From Rhea pennata (taxonomy: Eukaryota; Chordata; Aves; Rheiformes; Rheidae): a DNA stretch of 64,000 nt. Both the position numbers and the translations under genes were made by a program. The stretch spans positions 17,514,899-17,578,898 of the forward strand of contig NC_084678.1 in NCBI RefSeq assembly GCF_028389875.1. The letters run 5' to 3'. The notes under the pieces are model-generated. The model did not search any database, was not told where the DNA came from, and saw nothing but the letters and a program-made list of their open reading frames with translations. Shown here piece after piece: positions 14,685 to 31,706 of this stretch (position 1 is its first letter; each line of letters opens with the position of its first letter).

Positions 14685-14774
14685 TATAGAAGGGGCCAGT
14701 CTGGCCAGGCGCTTCCACACTGTGGATGCTGCCCTCCCATCAGCTCCGACCACCCTCTGCGACGGGAACCCCAG
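14685..14774 (+). promoter_or_regulatory. Possible MYLK2 core promoter and non-coding first exon
   Basis: MYLK2's first coding exon begins with an acceptor and a short 5' UTR, so a non-coding exon must lie upstream. A TATA-like TATAGAAG at 14685-14692 is followed about 80 bases later by a strong donor (CCCCAG then GTAAGG, exon end 14774). An E-box CAGGTG lies just upstream at about 14596. Together these would suit a muscle-gene promoter with a small leader exon, but the assignment is inference only; other leader positions in the preceding 10 kb cannot be excluded. Confidence 0.25.
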
Positions 14775-15933
14775 GTAAGGGGCCGGGGGGCTCTGGCCGC
14801 GGGGCCCCGCGGCTGCCTGCTCTGCCTGCGCTCAGGTTCGCAGCACCTCCGTATGGCCGCGGGGTGGGAAAGCCAAGCCCTGAGTCCACGGAGCTGACTG
14901 TACCGCGTCTGTCTGCAAGGGCGTTGCTGCCTCCCCAGCTCCGCTGCGCGGGGTCCGCGTGTGGAAGCAGACCTGATCGCCGGCAACCTCCCTCCGCAGC
15001 CCTCTGCCCCTCGCTGCAGCCCTTGTCCCAGTAAAACCTGCAGGAGCCTCCCCTGTTACCAGAATGGTTACTGGCGTGTTTTTTTCCTGGGATGGGCTGT
15101 CCCTGCCTCGGGGACAGTCACGCAAGCTGGGCAGGGAGTTGTGTTTCAGGACTGTGACTGGTGCTTATTCCTGTCTGGTGGCTGGGCAGGAGGTAGGGCT
15201 GCGGGAGCCGGGGAAGGAACAGGAGCGGTGCCGTGAGGCTGGAGCGGACGGCGTGGTGGCTCACGCTGCTGGCCTGGCAGCCTGCACCAGGGTACGGGCG
15301 CCAGCGGGTGCTGCATGGGCGCCGACGGGTGCTGCCTGCACCCCTCGGCTAGGGGCAGCCCAGGCAGGAGCTGCAGTGACCTGGCGGTGCACAAGCCCGG
15401 CATGCGTGGGGGCACTGGGCTGCTGGGCTGGGGGGGGTCGAAGGCCCCCGAGCAGGCCAGGGCTAGACCTGTGCCCCTGCGGTGGCACGGGGCTCTGCTC
15501 CACCGGCAGCTCTTGGGGGACTTACTTCTTCCGGCGCCCATGGGCCAGCCTGGGGCCAGACCCAGCGTCTCCTGCCCTGGTGTGGGGTTGCACCGTGGCC
15601 ACGCTGCCCGTTTGCACCCCTGGAGGCCCCATGGCAGTGACAGGTGCTGGTGTCAGAGCATTGATCGTCACGGCACAGCAGATAGCGGGGCGCGATGGGG
15701 CGACGCAGGGATCAGCCGCTGTGCGGGGCCCAGCTCGATGCCACCAGCGTGGCGGCCAGGAGAGGGGGCATGGCCTGCTGCCAGCCCACGGCTCTTTGGG
15801 GGCCGTGGCTCTGGCATGGGGTGCGGGTGCAGAAACGCTGCTCAAAGCCTGATGCACCCCCCTGCACGCAGGTGAGCCGGGCCCCTGCAGAGCCGTGCAG
15901 AGGAGCTGTCACCTTCTCTCCTCTCTCCTGCAG

Positions 15934-15992
15934 AAGCCTTGCTGAAGCCGTGAGCAACGCACCGGAGCGGCAGGGCTCCCTGGAGTCTCCCC
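15934..15992 (+). other. MYLK2 5' UTR segment of the first coding exon
   Basis: A pyrimidine-rich tract ending in CTGCAG at 15933 makes a strong acceptor. The 59 bases after it lead into the ATG at 15993, whose context is CCCCATGG. This places a spliced 5' leader in front of MYLK2. Confidence 0.6.
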
Positions 15993-23378
<7,386 letters not shown>

Positions 23379-26300
23379 GCTCAGCCTCCCCTGGGAGGAG
23401 ACTGAGCAGCGTGTGAGTCAAGGCCAAAGAGCAACCACTTGGAATAGGGGCTTGCGTGCTGCAGAGCCTGGTCCTGGGACTGTGCAGGAGAGTGACACGT
23501 AGTTCTTGCTTCTGGATGGCAGTAGGATCTCTGCTGGGTTTAGACCCTGCCTGCTTCCCACCTTGGGGGTAGGAGTGAGAGGCTGTGGAGAGAGACAGCC
23601 TGGTGCCGCGCACATGTGAAGCTCGTGCTGCTGTGAGGTGGCTGCTCTGGACCCCATGCTGCTGTGAGATGCACACTGCACCCCTGCTCTGCACCTCCCA
23701 CGAAACCACTGCCTTGGGTCTTGCTCTGCTGCATCCTCTCCCTCCTCTGAGACTCTTGCCCTGCCCTGGCTCTGAGCTCCTGCGTGACTGCTTGGGGGCC
23801 AGGACCCCGTGGGGTTTCTACCCCAGACCCTACCGCTGCAGAGCTGCTCTGTAGAGATCGTCCCGCCCTGGGGCAGCATTGCTGAGCTGGGATCCCCATT
23901 GCTGGCAACACTGGCAGACCCTTCCTGGAGCGCCGGGCCTCGAGGCTGTCCGTGTTTCTGCAAAGCCCGTGCTCCTGTCCGGACTCCCCAGGGCTGGGAG
24001 GCCACCGCTTACTGGTAGTTGTAGATCTCGTCTCTGGAACAGCTGCTCTGGATTTCTGGCCCCTTTGTGCCTCCTCCCCACCTGAACGCACTGTGTCTCT
24101 GTAAGGTGCAGCTGAATGGTGCTTGGGATCCCCTGTGCCAGTCGCCCAGCACTGCTCTGCGGTTGCTGCTGGGCATCCCCCCTCCTCTGAGGTGCCCGGT
24201 CCTGATGCAGGGGTCTGCAAACTCCGCTGTGCTGTAGCATCGCTGCTCCGTTTGCATTTCTTTCCCATGACCTCAGCAGGGAAAGGCCAGTCCAATGATT
24301 TGAGCGCTCCTGTCTGGACTGGCTCTACATGCTTGTCACTACTTCGGACCTAAGATTTGTGCGTTCAGCCTGTAACTGCTGCAGCCCTGCCCTGGGGTAG
24401 TTTTTGTTGGACCCAGGAGTGCCCGATCTCTCTTGCGTTTGGCTCTGCTTCCAGCCGGAGCGCGATGGGAATGGTCCTACCTGCCAGGCCGGGAGCTGCA
24501 CCCTGGAAGCGGGATGCCGGAGGGGCAGGTGTGGACCTGCACCCTGGTGAATTAGCGTGTGGGCTGGGGCCAAAGCACCTCCTCCCCCGCCGGGTGAGCC
24601 AGGAGCTCAGAAACCGGAGCTGGGCCCGAGTTCCTGCGTGCGCCGGGAGGGCTCCTCGCACAGGAAGGGAGGAAGTGCAGAGCGCGGATTCCAGGAGCGT
24701 CCCCAGCTGGGAGCCAGCGAGCAAAGAAGGAGGCTTTGTGTTCCCTCCTAACCTCCCTGCCCTTCTGCTCTGCCAGCAGGGGAAAAAACACAACCTTTGC
24801 TTCGCCCGTCCCCCGCGAGATAACGGCGAGAGAGGCGTCCTAATGCAGACCATCTGGGCGCTGCTCCCCCCGCTCCTGGAAGGATTGCTTCAGCGCTGAC
24901 CACCAACGCACAGGAACTGCCGGCCGGCGGCTGGAGCGGCGGCGGGGCCGCGAGCGGGCGGGGAGCGGCCCGGCACCCGCCGCGGCGCCCGCTCCGTCCC
25001 CGCTCGCCCCCCGGCAGCGGGGCTCCCGCGAAGCCCAGCGTCGCTGCGTCCTTGAGCTGGAGCACGGGAGCCCCCAGAGCTTGCCCGGAGCGGGGAGAGG
25101 AGGGTTGGCGCAGGGTCCCAGGGTCGCCCCTTCCCTTCAGCTTTGGTTTTTGCTGTGAAGGAGTCCTCAGAGCGGTGATTGCTTGTGTGCCCCGGGGCTG
25201 CCTGTGCGCTCTGCGGCTGCCAGCAAAGCCCCGGGCGCTTGGCCCGGTGCAGAGAAGGGAGGAAGCTCGGGGCCGCCCTGCCCACCGGCACCAGGCTCCG
25301 GCTCCTCCAGCGCCCCCGGCTCCCTCCCGGGCTGGCGGTGCCCTGCTGCACGCGGGAGAGCTGCCCGGGCTCGCAGCTTCGTGTAAATAAATGTACAGGT
25401 CCGACAGTGAGCCCTGCGCCCTGCTGCGCTTCCCGCGCCCTCCTCGCCCGCGCTCCCCGGAGCTGGCGGCAGCTCTGGCCCCGGCCGCGGGCGCCGCCGG
25501 CCCCCGCGGGAGCCGCCGAGCGGAAAGGCGAGGCACGGCGAGGGAGCGCTGCCCTCCGGAACGGGGCCAGCGTTTCCAATCGCGCAAACTTCCCAGGCGG
25601 GCGGCTGCCTCCCCGGCGCTCGGCCGCGCGCGGCCCGGCCGGGAGCGCTCGGCGGGCGCTGGAGCGGCGCGTGGAAGGGACCAGAGGCTGCTCAGGAGCC
25701 GCCTTTCCCGTGGAGGCTCCTTCCTCTCTGCTTTCCAGCCTCGAGAGAGAGCTGGGAAGGAGAGGATCGGGCTCCGGTGCGCTTACTCAAGCGCTTCCTA
25801 GGGGCTTTGCTGGCTCTTTGCACCACGCCTGAGCTGGCCACCTGCAAACAGCACTTGCCTGACCTGGCCGAGGGCCTGCGAGTGCCGGCGCTGGGCAGGG
25901 CCGGCCGCAGAGGCCGTGCGCGAGGGGCCCCGGGGGGCTGCCGGGATGCGGGGAGCCGCCGGGCCGGGCTGCCTGGCGAGCCTCCGGCGCGGCGCGGTGG
26001 GCGCAGCGTGCCGTGGGGGCAAGCGGCTGGCCCTCGGGGCCGAGCTGCCCCTGGCACGGGTGGCTCCGGGGCTGCCGCAGCAGCAGGAGTGGCCGGAGCC
26101 CCGGGACGCCGGGCTTGGTGCTGTTCCTGGCCCCGTTGTGGCCTGGCAGTGCTGGCTCGGGGGGCGGTGATCCTCCGTCCCGTGGGCCGCGAGGGGCGAG
26201 CGACCGGAGGTCGAGGGCTGCGGGGAAGCGCAGGGAGGGGGCCCGGACGGACAGACGGGGCAGCGCTGGCGGCAGCAGCCTCTGCGCCGGGGCCCCCCGC

Positions 26301-28540
26301 CCCGTGCGGGGTTCGCCGAGGCGTCGCCGCTGCCCGGCCCAGGGAGTTCCCTCCCGGCCCGTTTCCTGCCGGCAGCCTTTGACCGGTTCCCGTCGGTGAC
26401 CACCCTGCGGTCCTGGAAAACAGCGCGGCCCCATCTGGTTCGAGTTACGCTCGGCGGCGGTGACGTCTCCTTCCTGCCTGGCCCCGCGGAGCCGAGCGTC
26501 TCCGCGGCCGCAGGGTGGCCCGGGCTGCCCTGCGCCGGCCCCTCGTCCCGGCAGCTCCCGGTCCGGCGCTCCGCTCCACCTCGCCGGTTCCCGGCCGCCG
26601 CGCTGGCTCCGGGCTAGCGGCAGCCCGGCAGCGAGCCGGGCGCCCCGTTCCCAGCGGCAGCACCGGCCCCGCCGCGGGGACCGGCAGCGCGTGGGGCTCA
26701 GCCCCTCGTGCGGCTCCCGGCCCTGCCCGCGCCTCGCTGGCCACGCAGGCGCCCGGCGCCGTCGGGGAGCCAGGGCCGCCTGTCCCCAGCGCCGCCGCCA
26801 CCTCCACGGGCCGCGGCCGGGCCGCCGGGCCGCACCCGGCTTCTCCTGGCCGGCTGCCCAGTGTCCAGCCGCCCCGGCGGGGCTCTCCGAGGCCGCGGGG
26901 ACTGCAGCGGGATGAGCCGGCTGCTCGGGGCGGGAGGAAGAGGAGGGTGCGGGAGGAAGGCCAGCGGGACGCTGCGGGAAGGTGTCCCCAGACCATCCCG
27001 GGTGGGCCAGGCCGGGCTGGACCGGGGCACCAGGGCAAGCGCGGGTGCCCGGGTCGCCTCGGCCGGGAGCCGCGAGGCCGGGCCCTGCGCTGCATGTGCG
27101 GGGTCCGAACGCGGCCGCGTCCCCGGCGGCGCAGGAGTGGGCAGGGGGCCAGGCCACCCACCGCGGGCGCTGGCGAGCACCGCGGGAGGCAGAGGAGCCA
27201 GCCCGGGCGGCCGCGCCGCCGGGGCCGGTGCAGGGACGGACGAGCCGGCCACCATCTGCCCCCCACCCCCAGTCCGGGCTCCGGCGGGTTCCCGCGATCC
27301 CGAGGGCTGGAGCGAGCCAGGACCGTGCCCGGCGCCCAGCCGGGTGCCACCCCGGGGCCGCGGCGGCAGGGGTGCGCCGTGCCCGGCGCTGCCGGGGCCG
27401 CGCGTTCCCAGGCGGAGGCCGGGGCCCGCGCGGGCGCGTGGGAACCAGCCGGCCCCGGGGCCCGGCTCCGCGGCGCTCGCTTCCTCCCGCGCCCCCGGGG
27501 ACCGCGCGAAGGAGGGGGCCGAGCTCAGACGCTGCAGACGGCTCCGGAGACGCCAGCATGATCTAGGCGCGCAAATATTGTTTTTCGCTGGGGGAGAAAA
27601 AAGAAAGGGAGAAAATAAAAGCCGAGGCGGGGCGGGGGGGGGGGGTGAGCAGCCATCTCGGTTCCTCCGATGATGAAGGGCGCCCCTCCCCACCCCACAC
27701 CGCCCGGCCCCGGGGCTGGCGGGCGGGCGGCCCGCGGGCGGCTGGGCCGGGAGCGGGGCTGACGCGGCCGCGGCGCGGCCGGTCCCCGAGTGACGCCAGC
27801 GCCGCCCCACGCCCCGGTGCCAGCGGCCCCGCGGGGCTCCCCAGGGACCGCCCCCCCCCCCGGCTGGGATGCAGCGGGGCTGGCACCTTCCCGCAGCACC
27901 GCGGAGGGGTCCCCGGCGTGAGACCCCCCACCCACCCCCCCCGGCTGGCGCCCGGGTGGTTTCTGTCCGGGGGTTGGGGGGGTCCTGGGCACCCGCTTTC
28001 CGCTGTCGCTCCAGCCCAGCTCCGGCTGCAAAGCCGATGGCGTAAAGCTGCCGGCCCAGGCGGGGCAGGATGCCGCCCGCGGAGCGTGGGAAAGGACCAG
28101 GGCCTGGCCCGGCTCCGCTCCGGCGGTGCCCCAGGCCCCCCCCGGCTCGGCCACGGGCCTCAGCCGGTGCCGGTGCCTCCTCGCCAGCAGCCACCCGGGA
28201 TGAATCAGGTCCGAGGAATCCTAGAGAGCCGCAGCCCTGGCCCGCGGGGCCGTTCGCAGGGCGGCTGGGCCATGCCGAGCCGTGCCGTGCCGTGCCGGCT
28301 GCCCCGCGGGGCCCGGCCCCTGGCATGGCGCGCCCCCCCCCCCCCCGCCCCCGGCGCCCCTCCATGGCTGCCCGAGCAGGGCCACGCGCTGAGACCGCCG
28401 CCGTCGTGCCACGTGTGAGCCCGCAGCGCGGGCTGGCAGTGGCAGCCTGGGGTGTCCTGGCCTCGGGGACCCCCCCAGGCCGCACCCCCCGCCGGGGACC
28501 CCCCGAGCCGGGCGCAGAGACGACAGCAGGCAGCGCTTGG
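23379..28540. other. MYLK2-FOXS1 intergenic GC-rich region
   Basis: The first 1.5 kb may be MYLK2 3' UTR. From about 24.9 kb the sequence becomes extremely GC- and CpG-rich, and long open frames appear on both strands simply because stop codons are rare. Their translations are Arg/Pro/Ala/Gly-rich and resemble no family. An A-rich island (27590-27620) and a C-homopolymer (about 28330-28345) are the only local features seen. No gene is supported. Confidence 0.5.
25387..25392 (+). terminator. Possible distal poly(A) signal for MYLK2
   Basis: No AATAAA or ATTAAA was found in the 2 kb directly after the MYLK2 stop. The first AATAAA on the + strand is here, which would mean a 3' UTR of about 2 kb. 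A nearer non-canonical signal is equally possible. The same bases also read as a forkhead-type GTAAATA motif. Confidence 0.25.
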
Positions 28541-28549
28541 CACACGAGC

Positions 28550-28555
28550 TTTATT
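28550..28555 (-). terminator. FOXS1 poly(A) signal AATAAA (minus strand)
   Basis: TTTATT on the + strand reads AATAAA on the minus strand, about 45 bases past the FOXS1 stop codon. This implies a very short 3' UTR. Confidence 0.75.
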
Positions 28556-28597
28556 GGGCGGCCCGGCGGCGGGGGCAGCGCGCGGGCGCCCAGTCCC

Positions 28598-29827
28598 TCA
28601 CTCGAAGAAGAACACGCCGGGGCCGCGGTAGAGGCAGGGGGGCAGCCCCAGCGGGTACCCGCCGCCGCCCGGCAGCCCCCCGGCCCCCCCCGGCCAGGGC
28701 TCCCGGGGCTCGGCGGTGCCGGGGGGGGCTGGGGCGGGCGCCGCGGCCAGCAGCTGCTCCAGCGCCGCGCCGCACGGCTCGTTCACGCGGAAGCTCAGCG
28801 CCTGCAGCCGGCACTGGTAGCTGCCGCCCAGCGCCTCGGGCCCGGCGCAGCCCAGCGCGCCCAGCACCGGCAGCGCCGGCGCCGCGTAGCCCTCGCCGTC
28901 GAGGAAGCAGGACGGGGGCGGCTTGCCAGTGCCCAGCAGCGGCGCCGGGAAGGTGGCGGGCGCCAAGGGCTGCGCCGGCCCCAGGGCGGCCGCCGGCGGC
29001 CCCTTGCCCGGGGGGGCGGCGGCGGGGGGCGGCGGGGAGGCCGGCGCCGGCTCCCGCGGCTCGGCCGGCAGCAGCGCGGGGCGCGGGGCCGGGCGCGCGC
29101 CGGGCAGCGCGTACTGACCTGGCCGGGGCAGCGGCAGCCCCCCGAAAGCAGTCTCGGCGGGCTGGGGGGGCGCCGGCGGCCGGGCGCCCGGGGGCGGCGG
29201 GTACAGGCAGGGCGGCCGGGCGCGGGGCGGCAGCTGGCCGGGCCGGGCGCCGCCGGCGAGCTCGTCGGGGCTCAGCAGCCGCCCCGCGGCCGCCGGCGAG
29301 GGCTGGCCACCGTCGGCCGGGGCCGGCTCCGGCGGCGGGGCGGCGGGCGGCCCCCGGGAGCGCGGCGCCCGCGGCGCCTTCCCGCGGCCCGCGTCGCCCT
29401 CCGGCGCTTCCCGCGGGCCCCGCTTCCTGGTGAAGCGCCGGCGCCGGCGCAAGAAGCTGCCGTTCTCGAACATGTTGTAGCAGTCGGGGTCGAGCGTCCA
29501 GTAGTTGCCCTTGCCGGGCTTCTTGTCGCCGCGCGGCACCTTGACGAAGCACTCGTTGAGCGAGAGGTTGTGGCGGATGCTGTTCTGCCAGCCCTGCTTG
29601 TTGTCGCGGTAGAAGGCGAAGCGGCCCATGATGTAGCGGTAGATGCCGCTGAGCGTGATGCGCTTCTCCGGCGTGCTCTGGATGGCCATGGTGATGAGGG
29701 CGATGTAGCTGTAGGGCGGCTTGGCGGCGTCGCCGGCGGCGGGCGGCTCGGGGCCGCCGCGGGGGCTCGGCGGGCGGGGGGGCGGCGGGCGGCTCAGCGC
29801 CGTGCCGCGGGCACGCTCCGGCTCCAT
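28598..29827 (-). CDS. FOXS1: Forkhead box S1 transcription factor, single exon
   Basis: One uninterrupted frame of 409 residues, ATG at 29827-29825 and stop at 28600-28598. The forkhead DNA-binding domain spans about residues 36-128: it begins [15 protein letters not shown], has the recognition-helix segment [20 protein letters not shown], and ends in the basic stretch FLRRRRRF. The C-terminus ([11 protein letters not shown] ... [11 protein letters not shown] and the final FFFE) matches the signature tail of mammalian FOXS1, which separates it from other forkhead genes. The gene is intronless, as in mammals, and lies convergent to MYLK2, as in human. The protein is longer than human FOXS1 (about 330) because of a longer N-terminus and Pro/Ala/Gly-rich middle, fitting the extreme local GC content. 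FOXS1 is a nuclear transcription factor reported in neural-crest and perivascular cells. No defect is seen. Confidence 0.95.
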   Translation of the reverse strand: MEPERARGTALSRPPPPRPPSPRGGPEPPAAGDAAKPPYSYIALITMAIQSTPEKRITLSGIYRYIMGRFAFYRDNKQGWQNSIRHNLSLNECFVKVPRGDKKPGKGNYWTLDPDCYNMFENGSFLRRRRRFTRKRGPREAPEGDAGRGKAPRAPRSRGPPAAPPPEPAPADGGQPSPAAAGRLLSPDELAGGARPGQLPPRARPPCLYPPPPGARPPAPPQPAETAFGGLPLPRPGQYALPGARPAPRPALLPAEPREPAPASPPPPAAAPPGKGPPAAALGPAQPLAPATFPAPLLGTGKPPPSCFLDGEGYAAPALPVLGALGCAGPEALGGSYQCRLQALSFRVNEPCGAALEQLLAAAPAPAPPGTAEPREPWPGGAGGLPGGGGYPLGLPPCLYRGPGVFFFE

Positions 29828-29900
29828 CCTGCCTCCCGGCCGGCGCCGGCCCCGCGGCCGCCCCGCTCCGCGTCTGCCGGCCGGCCCCGGCGGCGGCCCG

Positions 29901-29906
29901 TTAAAG
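29901..29906 (-). promoter_or_regulatory. Weak TATA-like element upstream of FOXS1
   Basis: The minus strand reads CTTTAAC here, about 75 bases before the FOXS1 ATG, inside an otherwise almost pure G+C block. It is the only A/T-rich hexamer close upstream. Low confidence, because CpG-island promoters often have no TATA box. Confidence 0.2.
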
Positions 29907-30369
29907 CCCGCCGGCGGCCCGGCCTCCCGCGCGCGCCGGCCGCCGAGGGGGCGGCGGGCCCCTCCTCTCCGCGGCCGCGGGCCGCCCAGGGCGGAGCGGG
30001 GCTCCCTCGGCCGCGCCGGGGCCCCGCGGCGCCGCGCCAGCGCCGAGGGGCACGCGGCTGCCCGGCCCCGCGGCCCGGCCTCCCCCCGCCTCCAGCCCCG
30101 GCCAGCCAGGCTTCTCCAAACCCGCTTCCCACCTTCCGGGCCCCGCAGTGGGAAAGCGCCCAGTGCTCCAGCTGGGTCTCATCCTGCTCCTGCTTGCGGC
30201 GCTCGGCCCTAGGCACCGCTCCCGGCCCACGGCAGTGCTGCGCCGGGGCATCACGGGGTGCTGAGTGGGGTGAAGCTGGCAGGATGGAGGCAGCGGGAGC
30301 AGCCGGGGCTGCAGCCCTCCACCTCCTCCCACCCCGGTGCCTCAGCCCCCACCCCGAGGCCGTCTGCGC

Positions 30370-30960
30370 CGGCTCCTTGCACGGCACCGGGTCCCTGCAC
30401 CGCACCGGGTCCCTGCACTGCATCGGGTCCCTGCACCGTGCTGGATCCCTGCACCGCACCAGGTCCCTGCACCGCACCAGGTCCCTGCACTGTGCCGGAT
30501 CCCTGCACTGTGTTGCGTTCCTGCACTGCACCGGGTCCCTGCACCATGCTGGATCCCTGCACCGCACCAGGTCCCTGCACTGCACCAGGTCCCTGCACTG
30601 TGCCGGATCCCTGCACTGTGTTGTGTTCCTGCACTGCACCGGGTCCCTGCACCGTGCTGGATCCCTGCACCGCACCAGGTCCCTGCACCGCACCAGGTCC
30701 CTGCACTGTGCCGGATCCCTGCACTGTGTTGTGTTCCTGCACTGCATCGGGTCCCTGCACCGTGCTGGGTCCCTGCACTGCACCAGGTCCCTGCACCATG
30801 CTGGATCCCCACACCATGCTGGGTCCCCGCACTGTGCTGGATCCCTGCACTGCACTGGGTCCCTGCACCGTGCTGGGTCCCTGCACTGCACTGGATCCCT
30901 GCACCGCACCGTGCTGGATCCCCACACCATGCCGGGTCCCTGCACCGTGCCAGCACCCCG
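30370..30960. repeat. 18-bp minisatellite with 108-bp higher-order repeat
   Basis: Tandem array of about 32 units of the type TCCCTGCACCGCACCAGG (18 bp), lying between the FOXS1 promoter and the 3' end of IRF10. A distinctive variant containing TGTTGcGTTC or TGTTGtGTTC recurs at 30511, 30619 and 30727, exactly 108 bases apart, so blocks of six units have been copied as a group. Because 18 is a multiple of three the array stays open in several frames; these frames are not genes. Confidence 0.9.
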
Positions 30961-31384
30961 CACTGCACTCCGCAGCCTGGTGACATCCCTGCCAAGGGCC
31001 ACGGGAACCACACCCCAGAAGCCATCTCGCCCCATGGGAAACTGAGGCACGGGGCAGCGAGCGCCTTGGGGACGGGCTGCTGCCTCGCCAGAGGAGCCGA
31101 CGGGCCCTCGCTGCTGCCGGCACATCCCTGCCCAGGCACGGACACCGGAGCGCGAGACGGTCCCGAGGCAGCGCGGGTGCGACCCAGCCCGGCACCGGCG
31201 GTGCCAGATGGTCGGGGCCCTCCCAGACCTCGCTGACAGTCCGGGGCCCCGTAAAGCTGACGCGTGCCGGGGACCTGCCTAAGGCATCGCGCTCGCTGCT
31301 GCAACGCGTGACACCATGTGCGTGCCCGGCTGCCGGCGGAGCCCCCAGCGCCCCGCTGCCCGCAGCCTGCGGTACAAAAACACC

Positions 31385-31390
31385 TTTATT
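31385..31390 (-). terminator. IRF10 poly(A) signal AATAAA (minus strand)
   Basis: TTTATT on the + strand, read as AATAAA on the minus strand, lies about 320 bases past the IRF10 stop codon. Confidence 0.7.
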
Positions 31391-31706
31391 TGTATCGTGC
31401 CGGACCAGCGCGTCCCGCGGTGCCCGAGCAGAGCTGCCTCCCCCCACCCACGGCCGCGCGCCGAGACCGCTGCGGCCGGAACGGAGAAGCCCACGGCAAA
31501 CCGGAGGCCGGGCGGGATCTCCGACAGCTTCCAGGGAATAAATACGGCAGAGCAGGGCCCCGACCCCCCGGGACGCCGCGGCCGGGCAGCGCGTCCTGCC
31601 ACGGGCTCCGCGCCGCGTCCTGCAGCCGCGGCGCCGCGCGGCCCCAGCTCTCGCCCGCGGCGCGTGCCGCCGCCGCCGCGTCCCTCCTCCCGCGCCGCGC
31701 CGGGGC

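Noticed and set aside
15064-15875. + strand frames of 262 and 186 codons upstream of MYLK2
   Set aside because: No domain, no conserved start or splice structure, and they lie in what appears to be the MYLK2 leader intron.
25787-28545. Minus strand frames of 590 and 615 codons between MYLK2 and FOXS1
   Set aside because: Arg/Pro/Gly/Ala-rich with overlapping long frames on the opposite strand, as expected in a CpG-rich block; no conserved motif or exon border was found.
28070-31045. Long + strand open frame of about 990 codons
   Set aside because: It runs antisense through FOXS1 and then through the 18-bp minisatellite. It is open only because stops are rare in GC-rich DNA and the repeat is a multiple of three. 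The translation is low-complexity with no domain.
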